Below are positions 42,280 to 51,047 of a stretch of 64,000 nucleotides of DNA, piece by piece. The stretch is from Bacillota bacterium (GTDB lineage: Bacteria; Bacillota; Clostridia; Lachnospirales; Lachnospiraceae), in NCBI GenBank assembly GCA_023386815.1, contig JAEWIZ010000018.1, forward strand, positions 1 through 64,000. The letters are read 5' to 3'. Positions within the stretch are counted from its first letter, which is position 1. Each line of letters opens with the position of its first letter. The notes beneath the pieces are model-generated. The model saw only the letters and a program-made list of their open reading frames with translations, searched no databases and was not told the origin of the DNA. Position numbers and translations under genes: made by a program.

Positions 42280-43335
42280 ATGAAAAAAATAGCAGCACTA
42301 CTAATTACACTAACCCTTTGTAGCATCCTGTTGTTGGGATGCAGTGAAGACACTTCCGAGAAAGTATATGTTTACAATTGGGGAGAATATATGGATCCCG
42401 ACGTACGTGACCTATTTGAAGAAGAAACCGGAATTAAAGTCGTTTATGATGAATTCCAGACGAACGAAGAGATGTATCCAAAGATCAAAGAAAATGCCGT
42501 TCAATACGATGTTGTTTGTCCTTCCGATTATATGATCCAAAAAATGATTGAGGATGATTTACTGGCTGAGATAGACTTCAGTAATATTCCTAATTTATCA
42601 AATATCGATCAGACTTATTTAGACAGCTCAAAGAACTTTGATGCAGAAAACAAGTACAGTGTCCCTTATTGCTGGGGAACTGTCGGTATTTTATATAATA
42701 AAACAATGGTAGATGAACCCATTGACAGCTGGGCTTCCCTCTTTGATGGGAAATATTCCGGAAACATCTTAATGATTGATAGTGTCCGTGATGCTTATGC
42801 CATCGCTCTTAAATATTTAGGATATGATTTAAATTCTACTGATAAAGCTCAGATTGAGGAAGCAACCAAACTGCTTCAATCACAGTATCCTCTGGTTCAG
42901 GCTTATGTAGTTGATCAGGTGCGTGATAAGATGATCGGCGGTGAAGCTGCACTCGGTGTCATCTATTCCGGTGAAGCTATTTACACCAAAAGAGAAAATC
43001 CGGATCTGGAGTATGTAGTTCCAAAGGAAGGATCTAACGTATGGATTGACGGATGGGTTATTCCGAAGAACTGCAAGAACAAGGAAAATGCCGAAGCCTT
43101 TATCAATTTTATGTGTAGACCTGACATCGCATTAAAGAACTTTGAATATATTACTTATTCTACACCAAATAAGGCAGCTAGAGAGATGATTACCGATGAG
43201 GATATTAAGAATAGTACTGTTGCCTTCCCTGAACAAAGTGTACTGGATCGATGTACTACCTTCTCCTACCTTGGGGCTGAATTAGAAACTTTCTATAATG
43301 ATGAATGGAATAAGGTTAAGTCAGGTACAAATTAA
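42280..43335 (+). CDS. potD: Polyamine-binding lipoprotein PotD
   Basis: A 351-aa substrate-binding lipoprotein. Signal peptide with lipobox LLGC (Cys21) and then the PotD/PotF-type KVYVYNWGEYMDPDV near the mature start; VPYCWGTVGILYNK and WIDGWVIPKNCKN also fit. The ATG at 42280 sits 8 bases after AAAGG; an ATG two codons earlier is too close. Lipid-anchored outside the membrane, it delivers spermidine or putrescine to PotBC. Confidence 0.94.
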   Translation: MKKIAALLITLTLCSILLLGCSEDTSEKVYVYNWGEYMDPDVRDLFEEETGIKVVYDEFQTNEEMYPKIKENAVQYDVVCPSDYMIQKMIEDDLLAEIDFSNIPNLSNIDQTYLDSSKNFDAENKYSVPYCWGTVGILYNKTMVDEPIDSWASLFDGKYSGNILMIDSVRDAYAIALKYLGYDLNSTDKAQIEEATKLLQSQYPLVQAYVVDQVRDKMIGGEAALGVIYSGEAIYTKRENPDLEYVVPKEGSNVWIDGWVIPKNCKNKENAEAFINFMCRPDIALKNFEYITYSTPNKAAREMITDEDIKNSTVAFPEQSVLDRCTTFSYLGAELETFYNDEWNKVKSGTN

Positions 43336-43390
43336 TTTAATCACAAGCAATTTACAGAATAGTTTTGGTGGAAACACCGAACCATTCTTT

Positions 43391-43448
43391 TATGTGTGCC
43401 TGGTGAGCACACATAGAAACAGCTCCCCTTGGGAGTGGGAGCTGTTTC
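43391..43448 (+). terminator. Two adjacent hairpins after potD
   Basis: TATGTGTGC/GCACACATA (43391-43415) and GAAACAGCTCCC/GGGAGCTGTTTC (43416-43448) are perfect stems joined without a gap. The T-run is poor. The rest of the 337-bp gap to the rubrerythrin gene shows nothing else clear. Confidence 0.6.
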
Positions 43449-43672
43449 GTGCTGGGAACAATATATAAGGGGGAAAGTATATATAATGAGGGATTATATA
43501 TACCATGTTGTAAGCATTTTTAAATCAACTTTGAACTTATGAAGTATCCTTCATCTATAACTCTATTATATAGGTAAACTAAAGTTGATGTTGTAGCCAC
43601 AGCTACTTTTATACAAATATTTTAAATTAAGTTAGCTACTAACAAATATTATTATGTATCCAACTTTTGATA

Positions 43673-44215
43673 TTATGCAAAGTATCGATCTAATAAACCT
43701 TTGAATGCACGTCCATGTCTTGCTTCGTCCTTAGCCATCTCATGTACGGTATCATGAATCGCATCCAGATTTGCTGCTTTAGCACGGGTTGCTAAATCTT
43801 TCTTACCCATACAAGCGCCATTCTCAGCATCTACTCTCATCTGAAGATTCTTCTTTGTACTGTCAGTTACAACTTCACCAAGTAATTCAGCAAACTTTGC
43901 TGCGTGCTCTGCTTCTTCCCAAGCAGCTTTCTCATAATAGGAGCCTACTTCTGGATATCCCTCTCTGTAAGCTACTCTTGCCATAGCTAAATACATTCCA
44001 ACTTCAGTACATTCACCCATGAAATTGTCTCTTAAGTCTTTTAAGATATCCTCGCTAACTCCTTTTGCAACACCTACTACGTGCTCATCAGCCCAGAACA
44101 TTCCTTCTGACTTCTCAGTGAATTTCTCACTTGCTGCTTTACAAATTGGACATTGATCCGGTGCACTATCTCCTTCATGTACATAACCACATACCTGACA
44201 AACAAATTTCTTCAT
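43673..44215 (-). CDS. Reverse rubrerythrin
   Basis: A 180-aa non-haem iron protein with the rubredoxin domain first (Cys6, Cys9, Cys22, Cys25) and the diiron four-helix domain after it, with ECTEVGMYLAMARVAYREGY, EEAEHAAKF and DEARHGRAF ligand helices. This domain order defines reverse rubrerythrins, which reduce H2O2 and O2 with NADH-derived electrons in Clostridia. The start at 44213-44215 has AAAGGAG. A PerR-box-like palindrome lies upstream and perR is the next gene. Confidence 0.93.
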   Translation of the reverse strand: MKKFVCQVCGYVHEGDSAPDQCPICKAASEKFTEKSEGMFWADEHVVGVAKGVSEDILKDLRDNFMGECTEVGMYLAMARVAYREGYPEVGSYYEKAAWEEAEHAAKFAELLGEVVTDSTKKNLQMRVDAENGACMGKKDLATRAKAANLDAIHDTVHEMAKDEARHGRAFKGLLDRYFA

Positions 44216-44255
44216 CTTGCGTATCTCCTTTAATGTCATTTTTTCAATATCAGTA

Positions 44256-44272
44256 ATAATAACTGTTATTAT
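44256..44272. promoter_or_regulatory. PerR-box-like palindrome upstream of the rubrerythrin gene
   Basis: ATAATAAC-T-GTTATTAT is a perfect 8-1-8 palindrome that contains the 7-1-7 spacing of PerR boxes. It lies about 40 bases before the start. Confidence 0.65.
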
Positions 44273-44357
44273 AGTACAATAAATGATAAGATTTGTCAAT
44301 AGGCAATTACAATATTTTTTTATTTTATGATGCGGAATAGTAATCTGTTAATACCAT

Positions 44358-44395
44358 AAAAAGGTGAACTGAAGGATCTATCAGTTCACCTTTTT
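44358..44395. terminator. Bidirectional terminator between perR and the rubrerythrin gene
   Basis: AAAAAGGTGAACTGA and TCAGTTCACCTTTTT form a perfect 15-bp stem with A- and T-tracts. Confidence 0.9.
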
Positions 44396-44437
44396 GCTAT
44401 TTATGAATTGTTTCAATTTTCACCCAGTTACCTTTTG

Positions 44438-44827
44438 TTACTCCTTATGCATACAGTCCGGACATACCCCATAAAAGTAAGTCACATGTCCCTCTACTTT
44501 ACCTTCAAAGCCTGCGCCTGCAATCTTATTGATATGATCAATAGACTCCATCTGTATATCATGTACTTTACCGCAGTTATTGCAGAGGAAATGATAATGA
44601 GGCTTGGTTTTTCCATCAAACCGGTCACTTCCATCCTGGCAATTCACCTTGATAATCTCTCCTTGCTCTGCCAGTAGATTCAGATTCCGATATACGGTAC
44701 CCAAACTAATATTAGGATATGTTGCTCGAATATTCATGTATACAGTATCCGCGGTCGGGTGTTCATCTGTGTGCGCGAGATATTCCTTAATCGCTTCTCT
44801 TTGTCTACTAAATTTGTTTACCGCCAT
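44438..44827 (-). CDS. perR: Fur-family peroxide regulator PerR
   Basis: A 129-aa Fur-family repressor: winged helix (HPTADTVYMNIRATYPNISL, GTVYRNLNLLAEQG), metal site DGKTKPHYHFLCNNC, and the structural zinc motifs CNNCG and CPDC. PerR senses H2O2 by iron-catalysed oxidation. ATG 44825-44827 lies 8 bases after AGGAG; a GTG two codons earlier is possible. An AT-rich palindrome over its promoter suggests autoregulation. Confidence 0.88.
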   Translation of the reverse strand: MAVNKFSRQREAIKEYLAHTDEHPTADTVYMNIRATYPNISLGTVYRNLNLLAEQGEIIKVNCQDGSDRFDGKTKPHYHFLCNNCGKVHDIQMESIDHINKIAGAGFEGKVEGHVTYFYGVCPDCMHKE

Positions 44828-44843
44828 AGCCACATCTCCTATA

Positions 44844-44862
44844 AATAATAGTAATTATTATT
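44844..44862. promoter_or_regulatory. Operator candidate in front of perR
   Basis: AATAATA-5-TATTATT, similar in composition to the site before the rubrerythrin gene, about 17 bases before the perR start. Confidence 0.5.
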
Positions 44863-44925
44863 ATAAATGTCTTTTCTTCATTCGTCAAGCAAAAGCTTAA
44901 TTTTCTTCTGTACAACACAAAAATA

Positions 44926-44951
44926 CTGCGTAACTTTATCAAGCTACGCAG
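44926..44951 (-). terminator. Terminator after glycerate kinase
   Basis: CTGCGTA / TACGCAG stem; on the minus strand it is followed by TATTTTTGTG. Confidence 0.7.
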
Positions 44952-44977
44952 CAACTTCTTAGGGTTAATTTAATCTT

Positions 44978-46114
44978 CTATTTTCCAATGGCTTTCATAT
45001 AACGCATCAGGTTATCAATGGTTAAATATAAATCTTCTTTTGCTCTTTTCCTGGCATCTTTATATTCCACGGCAACACGATTGATACTAAAAATACCGCT
45101 GACTCCCTTTTCATAAGCTTCCTCTATCCCGTCTCCAATATCGCCCACGACAGCGATCAACGGGACATTTGCCTTCTTTGTTCTCTTTGCTATTCCAATA
45201 ACTACCTTACCTCGTATGCTCTGGGTATCGATCTTTCCTTCTCCGCTGATGACATAATCGGTACCATTTAATAGTTCATCGAACTTCACGGTATCAAGCA
45301 CAGTGTCAATGCCCATCTGCAAGGTTGCTCCAAAGAAAGTTAACATTCCAAAGCCCATTCCTCCAGCGGAACCAGCACCCTTGGCCTCTGCCATTGACAG
45401 GTTCAGCTCTCTTTGCAGCACCTGATCCAGGTGCTGTAAGCCTGCATCCAGTTCTTCTACCATTTTAGGAGTTGCTCCTTTCTGAGGTCCGAAGATATAA
45501 GCGGCACCTTTCTCTCCATGCAAGGGATTATCTATATCACACATAGCAATCAATTCAATTCCCTTTAGGGAAGCATGGAGCTTTGAAGTATCAATATGTT
45601 CAATATCCCTTAGAGTACCACCTACCGGGATAAAGGGGTTGCCCTTCTTATCAAGGAAGACAGCACCTACAGCTGCTGCCGCACCCACTCCCGCATCGTT
45701 GGTACAGCTTCCGCCCAGACCTATAATAAGTTTACGGCATCCACGGCGAATTGCGTCCTCCATCAGTTGTCCCACACCGTATGTGGTGGTTTTTGCAGGA
45801 TTTTCTTTTCCTTCTACCAGTGGCAAACCAGCGCAAGCTGACATCTCAATTACAGCAATATCCCCATCGCCAACAATGCCGTAAAATGCCTCCATTTCTT
45901 CAAAATAAGGCCCTTTCACTGTTACTGTTACCTTCTCTCCCCCCATTGCTCTTAAGAATGCATCTACGCTTCCTTCTCCGCCATCCGCTACCGGTATGGA
46001 TATAATCTCCGCCTCCGGTTTGTTCTTACGTATTGCTTTCTCCATAATAGAGCATATTTCCTCCGAGCTCATTGTACCTTTAAATGAATCTGGGATAAGT
46101 AAGATTTTACTCAT
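44978..46114 (-). CDS. glxK: Glycerate kinase (GlxK/GarK family)
   Basis: A 378-aa enzyme that phosphorylates D-glycerate with ATP. Family motifs: LLIPDSFKGTMSS at the start, ISIPVADGGEGSVDAF, GLGGSCTNDAGVGAA and GTDYVISGEGKIDTQS. Normal length. It lies 3' of a GntP-family permease and near a CdaR-type regulator, so the three genes probably form a glycerate or aldarate utilisation locus. Confidence 0.94.
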   Translation of the reverse strand: MSKILLIPDSFKGTMSSEEICSIMEKAIRKNKPEAEIISIPVADGGEGSVDAFLRAMGGEKVTVTVKGPYFEEMEAFYGIVGDGDIAVIEMSACAGLPLVEGKENPAKTTTYGVGQLMEDAIRRGCRKLIIGLGGSCTNDAGVGAAAAVGAVFLDKKGNPFIPVGGTLRDIEHIDTSKLHASLKGIELIAMCDIDNPLHGEKGAAYIFGPQKGATPKMVEELDAGLQHLDQVLQRELNLSMAEAKGAGSAGGMGFGMLTFFGATLQMGIDTVLDTVKFDELLNGTDYVISGEGKIDTQSIRGKVVIGIAKRTKKANVPLIAVVGDIGDGIEEAYEKGVSGIFSINRVAVEYKDARKRAKEDLYLTIDNLMRYMKAIGK

Positions 46115-46136
46115 CGGATAACCTCCTTATTACAAA

Positions 46137-46160
46137 TGGGACGGCATACTCACCGTCCCA
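46137..46160 (-). terminator. Intercistronic hairpin between the GntP permease gene and glxK
   Basis: TGGGACGG / CCGTCCCA perfect stem, 8-nt loop, no T-run; probably an RNA-processing or stability element. Confidence 0.5.
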
Positions 46161-46210
46161 TGACCGTTGATGATTTGTTACTTCGCTACGCCAGCTATAT
46201 CATAGTTGCA

Positions 46211-47605
46211 TTAGAATATTAGTGTTAATAGGAATATCTCTATGATAGCAGCAACACCCATAACCAGAGTCATGACCGTCTGAGTCTTATATCCCTTATC
46301 TGGTGTCATGGCACCAAAGTTGGTTACTACCCAGAAATAGCTGTCGTTAGCATGAGATACTACCATCGCACCTGCACCGATTGCCATAACCGTAAGAACG
46401 GATAACACTGGTGTGTTCAGTCCAAGCACCGGAAGCATAGGAGCAAGAATACCCGCTGTTGTGGTAATTGCCACGGTTGAGGAACCCTGGGCGGTTTTTA
46501 AGATTGCTGCCAGTAAGAATGGGAAGAAAATTCCAATCGCCTGAAATACGGTTGCATTATCTGTGATAAAGGTCACAAGTCCTGATACAGCAATCACCTT
46601 ACCAAGAACGCCGCCAGCTGCAGTTACAAAAAGAATCGGTCCCACAACCTTAAGAGTTTCATTGGTTAATTCATAAAATTCACTCATTTTCTTTGCAGAA
46701 GATAATGTAATGACGCCAAATATGGTTCCTGCTGCCAAAGCGATAATTGGTGTACCAAGGAAGGTAAGAATCTGTGCAAATATACCAGTTACCTTCATCA
46801 TAGCCACAACAGAGGATATTCCCATTAAAAGAATAGGAACGATAATCGGAGCTAATGACATAATTCCGTTAGGTAATTTACCATAACTCTTTACTAGTTC
46901 ATCATAAGATTGCACAATTTCTTCATTATTCATATCTGCTTCATCATTGGCCTTAACCTTTTTACCAATGTACTTTGCATAGAAGTAACCTGCTATTAAA
47001 GGAAAGATGGAGCAAAGAACACCCAAACCGATTACTAATAAAAGATTGTCACCGACACCAAGCGTATTTGCCGCTGCGATCGGTCCCGGAGTAGGAGGGA
47101 TCAGTACGTGTGATACATATAAGCCACCTGACAAAGCAACTGTCATTGCAACACTGGAGGACATTGTCTTTTTGACTAAGGCCTTACGAATTGGATTCAA
47201 AATTACAAAGCCACTATCACAGAATACAGGAATTGATACTACCCAACCCATAATCAGCATAGCCAGCTCAGGTCTTTTCTTACCTACCAGCTTAACCGTC
47301 ATATCTGCAAGCTTTAAAGCGGCACCTGTTTTCTCTAAAATTGTACCAATTAAAGCACCCAGAATAATTACAATACCGATACTGGTAAATGTACCACTGA
47401 AGCCTGCACCGATTACGGTAGCCAGCCCCTGAGTCTGAACAACACCGTCAACTTTGATATCCGTTAATGGAATTCCTGCCACCAACCCCAATAGCAGTGA
47501 TACACTCATAATTGACAAGAACGGATGAATCTTTAGCTTTGATATTGCAAAAATCATAAGTATAATAGCGATAACAAAGGCAATAATTAATGAAACACCT
47601 GACAT
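46211..47605 (-). CDS. GntP-family gluconate/glycerate permease
   Basis: A 464-aa transporter with about 12-13 membrane segments. GntP-family features include LGALIGTILEKTGAA, PVFCDSGFVIL and QGSSTVAITTTAG. Start at 47603-47605 with GGAGG upstream. Being next to glycerate kinase suggests glycerate or gluconate uptake by H+ symport; the exact substrate is not shown by sequence. Confidence 0.92.
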   Translation of the reverse strand: MSGVSLIIAFVIAIILMIFAISKLKIHPFLSIMSVSLLLGLVAGIPLTDIKVDGVVQTQGLATVIGAGFSGTFTSIGIVIILGALIGTILEKTGAALKLADMTVKLVGKKRPELAMLIMGWVVSIPVFCDSGFVILNPIRKALVKKTMSSSVAMTVALSGGLYVSHVLIPPTPGPIAAANTLGVGDNLLLVIGLGVLCSIFPLIAGYFYAKYIGKKVKANDEADMNNEEIVQSYDELVKSYGKLPNGIMSLAPIIVPILLMGISSVVAMMKVTGIFAQILTFLGTPIIALAAGTIFGVITLSSAKKMSEFYELTNETLKVVGPILFVTAAGGVLGKVIAVSGLVTFITDNATVFQAIGIFFPFLLAAILKTAQGSSTVAITTTAGILAPMLPVLGLNTPVLSVLTVMAIGAGAMVVSHANDSYFWVVTNFGAMTPDKGYKTQTVMTLVMGVAAIIEIFLLTLIF

Positions 47606-47771
47606 AACAAATACCTCCATTTTTTATAATAGAAAACAAATCGTTTAATGTATCCCCATTATAATTCTGTGGACTAGTAAAATCTATGTTACAGAAACCA
47701 AAAAAACCAATCAAATATTGTTATATTGTCCAATTTGATAAAATTATACATAATTATTTTATACATTTTCA

Positions 47772-48923
47772 CTAATAGAACATCTTATCACGAACATCCT
47801 GGTAAAAGTGGATGGCGTTGTAAAACAAGGATGAATACCGGATAGATCTGGGATCGTATCCCGTTCTTTCTTTAATCTTATTCAGCTTGTATTGAAGTGT
47901 ATTCTTATGGATAAACATCCGATTAGCTGTTGCTGCGATAGAGCCTTCCTCTTCATAAAAGATATTTAATAAACCGATCCATTGGTTAATCTCCTCCAAG
48001 GTGCAGTCCTTAAATATCCGAAAGATATACTCGCGTTTAATACTATCTGTCAGCTCACTCTGGAATATCTCCATTGAGATACTGGCATATAAGCGAATAC
48101 TTTTTTGAGGTGATCGAATCGAGGTCTTTAACGCTTTGATTGCTTTGATGACACTACTATGAATCAGAGTATATCCTTCACTGCCAGCATCAATGCCGCA
48201 GAAGAATTTAATGGGATGCTTTGACTCAATATCCTTTTTCATATGTTGCGCAAGCTTTATCATCTCATGATCTGAGCATTCCGGAATAGCACAAAGAAGC
48301 TCTACACCACTCTTTAGAAAATGTCTGTTGCTATCTTCACGCATCATGCCCATAATCATCTTCTCCGCATCATCGATCATACGCTGTGCATCCTCATTCT
48401 GCACTTCTCCTGTAAGAAATGAAACTGCCATAATTCTTCTTGGAAGCGTAATATCAATCTGCAGGGCATTCCCTTGCTGCACGAACATAGGAGTGATATT
48501 CTTAGCCTCACCGAACATCCATTCATCCAGATAACGTTCTCTGATACGCTTGTCAATATCCTTCTGCTCTTTATAATATTGATCCAATAAAAGGATCTCA
48601 GTCATTTTCTTAAGAATCTGACCGTATTTTGCTACCTCGTGATAAGGTCCTGTTACACCGATAACACCTACAATCTCATCCTGGAAGTTAATGGCCAGAT
48701 TAAGCCCTGGACGTGCACCTTCATATTCGCTTTCATTTTTTACAATTACCTCTTGCAGCTTATGGTCAATTAGTTCTTTCGCAGCGGCATGAAAAGTACC
48801 GATGCGATTGATATCACTACTGGCGATAATGATCCCATCCGCATTCATCATGTTGATTTTCTCACCAATAATCTTGCTGATTTCCTCTACAATATAGGTT
48901 GCGTTACGCTTGGATATATACAT
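47772..48923 (-). CDS. CdaR-family sugar diacid regulator
   Basis: A 383-aa activator with an N-terminal diacid-recognition domain (IIGEKINMMNADGIIIASSD) and a C-terminal PucR-type helix-turn-helix (AATANRMFIHKNTLQYKLNK). The chosen start (48921-48923) matches the usual N-terminus and has GGAG within range; a longer frame adds 19 residues. It likely induces the permease and glycerate kinase genes in response to a sugar acid. The 166-bp gap downstream holds no gene. Confidence 0.9.
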   Translation of the reverse strand: MYISKRNATYIVEEISKIIGEKINMMNADGIIIASSDINRIGTFHAAAKELIDHKLQEVIVKNESEYEGARPGLNLAINFQDEIVGVIGVTGPYHEVAKYGQILKKMTEILLLDQYYKEQKDIDKRIRERYLDEWMFGEAKNITPMFVQQGNALQIDITLPRRIMAVSFLTGEVQNEDAQRMIDDAEKMIMGMMREDSNRHFLKSGVELLCAIPECSDHEMIKLAQHMKKDIESKHPIKFFCGIDAGSEGYTLIHSSVIKAIKALKTSIRSPQKSIRLYASISMEIFQSELTDSIKREYIFRIFKDCTLEEINQWIGLLNIFYEEEGSIAATANRMFIHKNTLQYKLNKIKERTGYDPRSIRYSSLFYNAIHFYQDVRDKMFY

Positions 48924-49329
48924 AGAAAATACCACTCCGCTTTCTAAGCTATTCATATTCAAAAGTTCTGTATGTATCATAATTCTCTTAAAATATAGGA
49001 ATGCTAAAATTATAGCACAGATCCACTATAATACAATCAGCATGTTTTCTTCCGTGATTGAAAACCGTTACCCATACAGTCCAGATATTCATATACAATA
49101 CTTTCCTTGACTGGTAATTTCATTAACTTTTTGTTATCATATTGAGGAATCATATCTTTTTTGTGGTATCATGATTACATAGGTCAAATTAAATACTTCT
49201 GTGAATTCATAGATTTTATACCCATGCTCTTGGAGCTGCTGCGATGATATGAGCCTGAGAGTATAAAACACCTGACCATATGAGACTCTAAGATAAATTA
49301 TTAGATTAAGGAGGGCTTTTAGAAAGAAA
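48924..49329. other. Divergent intergenic region, CdaR gene / ABC exporter
   Basis: A 406-bp AT-rich gap with no coding frame. ATATGAG occurs twice (near 49237 and 49278) around GAGAGTATAAAACACC. The exporter ribosome site AAGGAGG lies 14 bases from its ATG, wider than usual. No clear terminator or riboswitch was recognised. Confidence 0.4.
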
Positions 49330-51045
49330 ATGTTAACTTACTTACGAACTTATCGAAAGGAAAGTATCCTTGCACCGCTTTTTAAGATGTTGGAGGCTTC
49401 CTTCGATTTACTGGTACCGCTCATTATGGCCTCAATCATTGATTATGGCATCGCGGGCGGCTATACTAATTACATTTTACGCCAATGCGGCGTCCTCCTG
49501 CTCCTGGCTGTGATTGGTTTGATCTGCAGTATCACTGCACAATATTTCGCTTCTAAAGCTGCAGTCGGTTATGCTACCAACTTGCGCAGCGCCTTATTTA
49601 AACATATTCAATCTCTGGGTTTTTCTGAGATGGATACTCTGGGAACCAGTACATTAATTACTCGAATGACCAGTGACATTAATCAGGTGCAAAATGGTCT
49701 GAATCTGTTTTTGCGTCTGTTCCTTCGTAGCCCTTTCATTGTTATCGGCAGTCTGGTTATGGCCTTCCGTATTAACCGTCAGGCTGCACTAATCTTCGTT
49801 GTGGTAATACCTGTCCTTTGTATCGCTGTATTCGGCATTATGCTGTATACAATGCCGCTCTATAAAAGAGTCCAGGAGCGCTTGGATCGGATTCTGGGAA
49901 TTACCAGAGAAAACCTGACGGGCACTCGGGTAATCCGTGCTTTTGGCAGGGAAGAACATGAGACTAAAAGGTTTGAGGATATTAATGCACTTCTTTGTAA
50001 GCTTCAGCTCAAGGTCGGAGCCATATCCAGCCTCATGAACCCTGTTACCTATATCATTATTAATATAGCCATAATTGCTATTCTTTACACCGGTGCTGTG
50101 AAGGTAAATGTGGGATCTCTACAGCAAGGTGATATCATCGCACTAATTAGTTATATGGGGCAGATACTGATTGAACTAGTTAAATTAGCCAATCTGATTA
50201 TTCAGATGACAAAGGGAGTTGCTTGCGTCGGAAGAGTACAAGCTATCTTTAAAATTCACTCCGCCATGGATTTCCCTGATACAAAACCCATCAACTCAGA
50301 AGCGGCTGAAGCAGTTCGCTTTGAACAGGTATCCCTTGCCTATGCAAATTCTGGTGAGAATAGCTTAGAGGCTATTAACTTCCTCGCGAAGCCAGGTCAG
50401 GTTATTGGTATTATTGGTGGAACCGGCAGCGGTAAGTCAAGCCTTGTGAATCTGATCCCACGCTTCTATGACGCAACGAAAGGCAGCGTAAGGATTTTCG
50501 GAAAGCCTATTAAAGAATATCCCCGGGAGGAGCTGAGAAAAAAGATTGGTGTTGTTATGCAAAAAGCCCAATTATTTCAAGGAACTATTCGCTCTAATCT
50601 TCTTTGGGGTAATGAGGATGCCTCCGAAGAGGCTTTATGGAATGCTCTGGCTATAGCCCAAGCAGCTGACTTTGTTCGAGATAAACAACAGGGACTGGAT
50701 CATCCTGTAGAGCAGGGCGGAAGAAATCTTTCAGGTGGACAAAGACAGCGCCTTACTATAGCCCGTGCTCTTGTTAAAAATCCTGATATTCTTATCCTGG
50801 ATGATAGTACCAGTGCTCTTGATTATGCTACCGATGCTGCACTTAGAAAAGCTTTGACAGGTCTTATGGGTAGAATGACTATCTTTATTGTAAGCCAACG
50901 CACCTCCAGTATTCGTCATGCAGATCAGATTCTGGTTTTAGAGGATGGACAATTGGTATGTTCAGGAACTCATGAGGAACTCTTAAAAACCTGTCAGGTC
51001 TATCAAGAGATCTATGAAAGCCAATATAGAAAGGCTGGTGAGTAA
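49330..51045 (+). CDS. Heterodimeric ABC exporter, subunit with degenerate ATP site
   Basis: A 571-aa fused exporter half: six membrane helices (about 1-300) and an ATPase with Walker A GGTGSGKSS, signature LSGGQRQR and Walker B ILILDDSTSALD. The catalytic Glu after Walker B is Asp here, the hallmark of the degenerate half in heterodimeric exporters such as BmrC, LmrC and TM287. Its partner starts 2 bases after the stop. Likely exports drugs, lipids or peptides. Confidence 0.92.
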   Translation: MLTYLRTYRKESILAPLFKMLEASFDLLVPLIMASIIDYGIAGGYTNYILRQCGVLLLLAVIGLICSITAQYFASKAAVGYATNLRSALFKHIQSLGFSEMDTLGTSTLITRMTSDINQVQNGLNLFLRLFLRSPFIVIGSLVMAFRINRQAALIFVVVIPVLCIAVFGIMLYTMPLYKRVQERLDRILGITRENLTGTRVIRAFGREEHETKRFEDINALLCKLQLKVGAISSLMNPVTYIIINIAIIAILYTGAVKVNVGSLQQGDIIALISYMGQILIELVKLANLIIQMTKGVACVGRVQAIFKIHSAMDFPDTKPINSEAAEAVRFEQVSLAYANSGENSLEAINFLAKPGQVIGIIGGTGSGKSSLVNLIPRFYDATKGSVRIFGKPIKEYPREELRKKIGVVMQKAQLFQGTIRSNLLWGNEDASEEALWNALAIAQAADFVRDKQQGLDHPVEQGGRNLSGGQRQRLTIARALVKNPDILILDDSTSALDYATDAALRKALTGLMGRMTIFIVSQRTSSIRHADQILVLEDGQLVCSGTHEELLKTCQVYQEIYESQYRKAGE

Positions 51046-51047
51046 GT

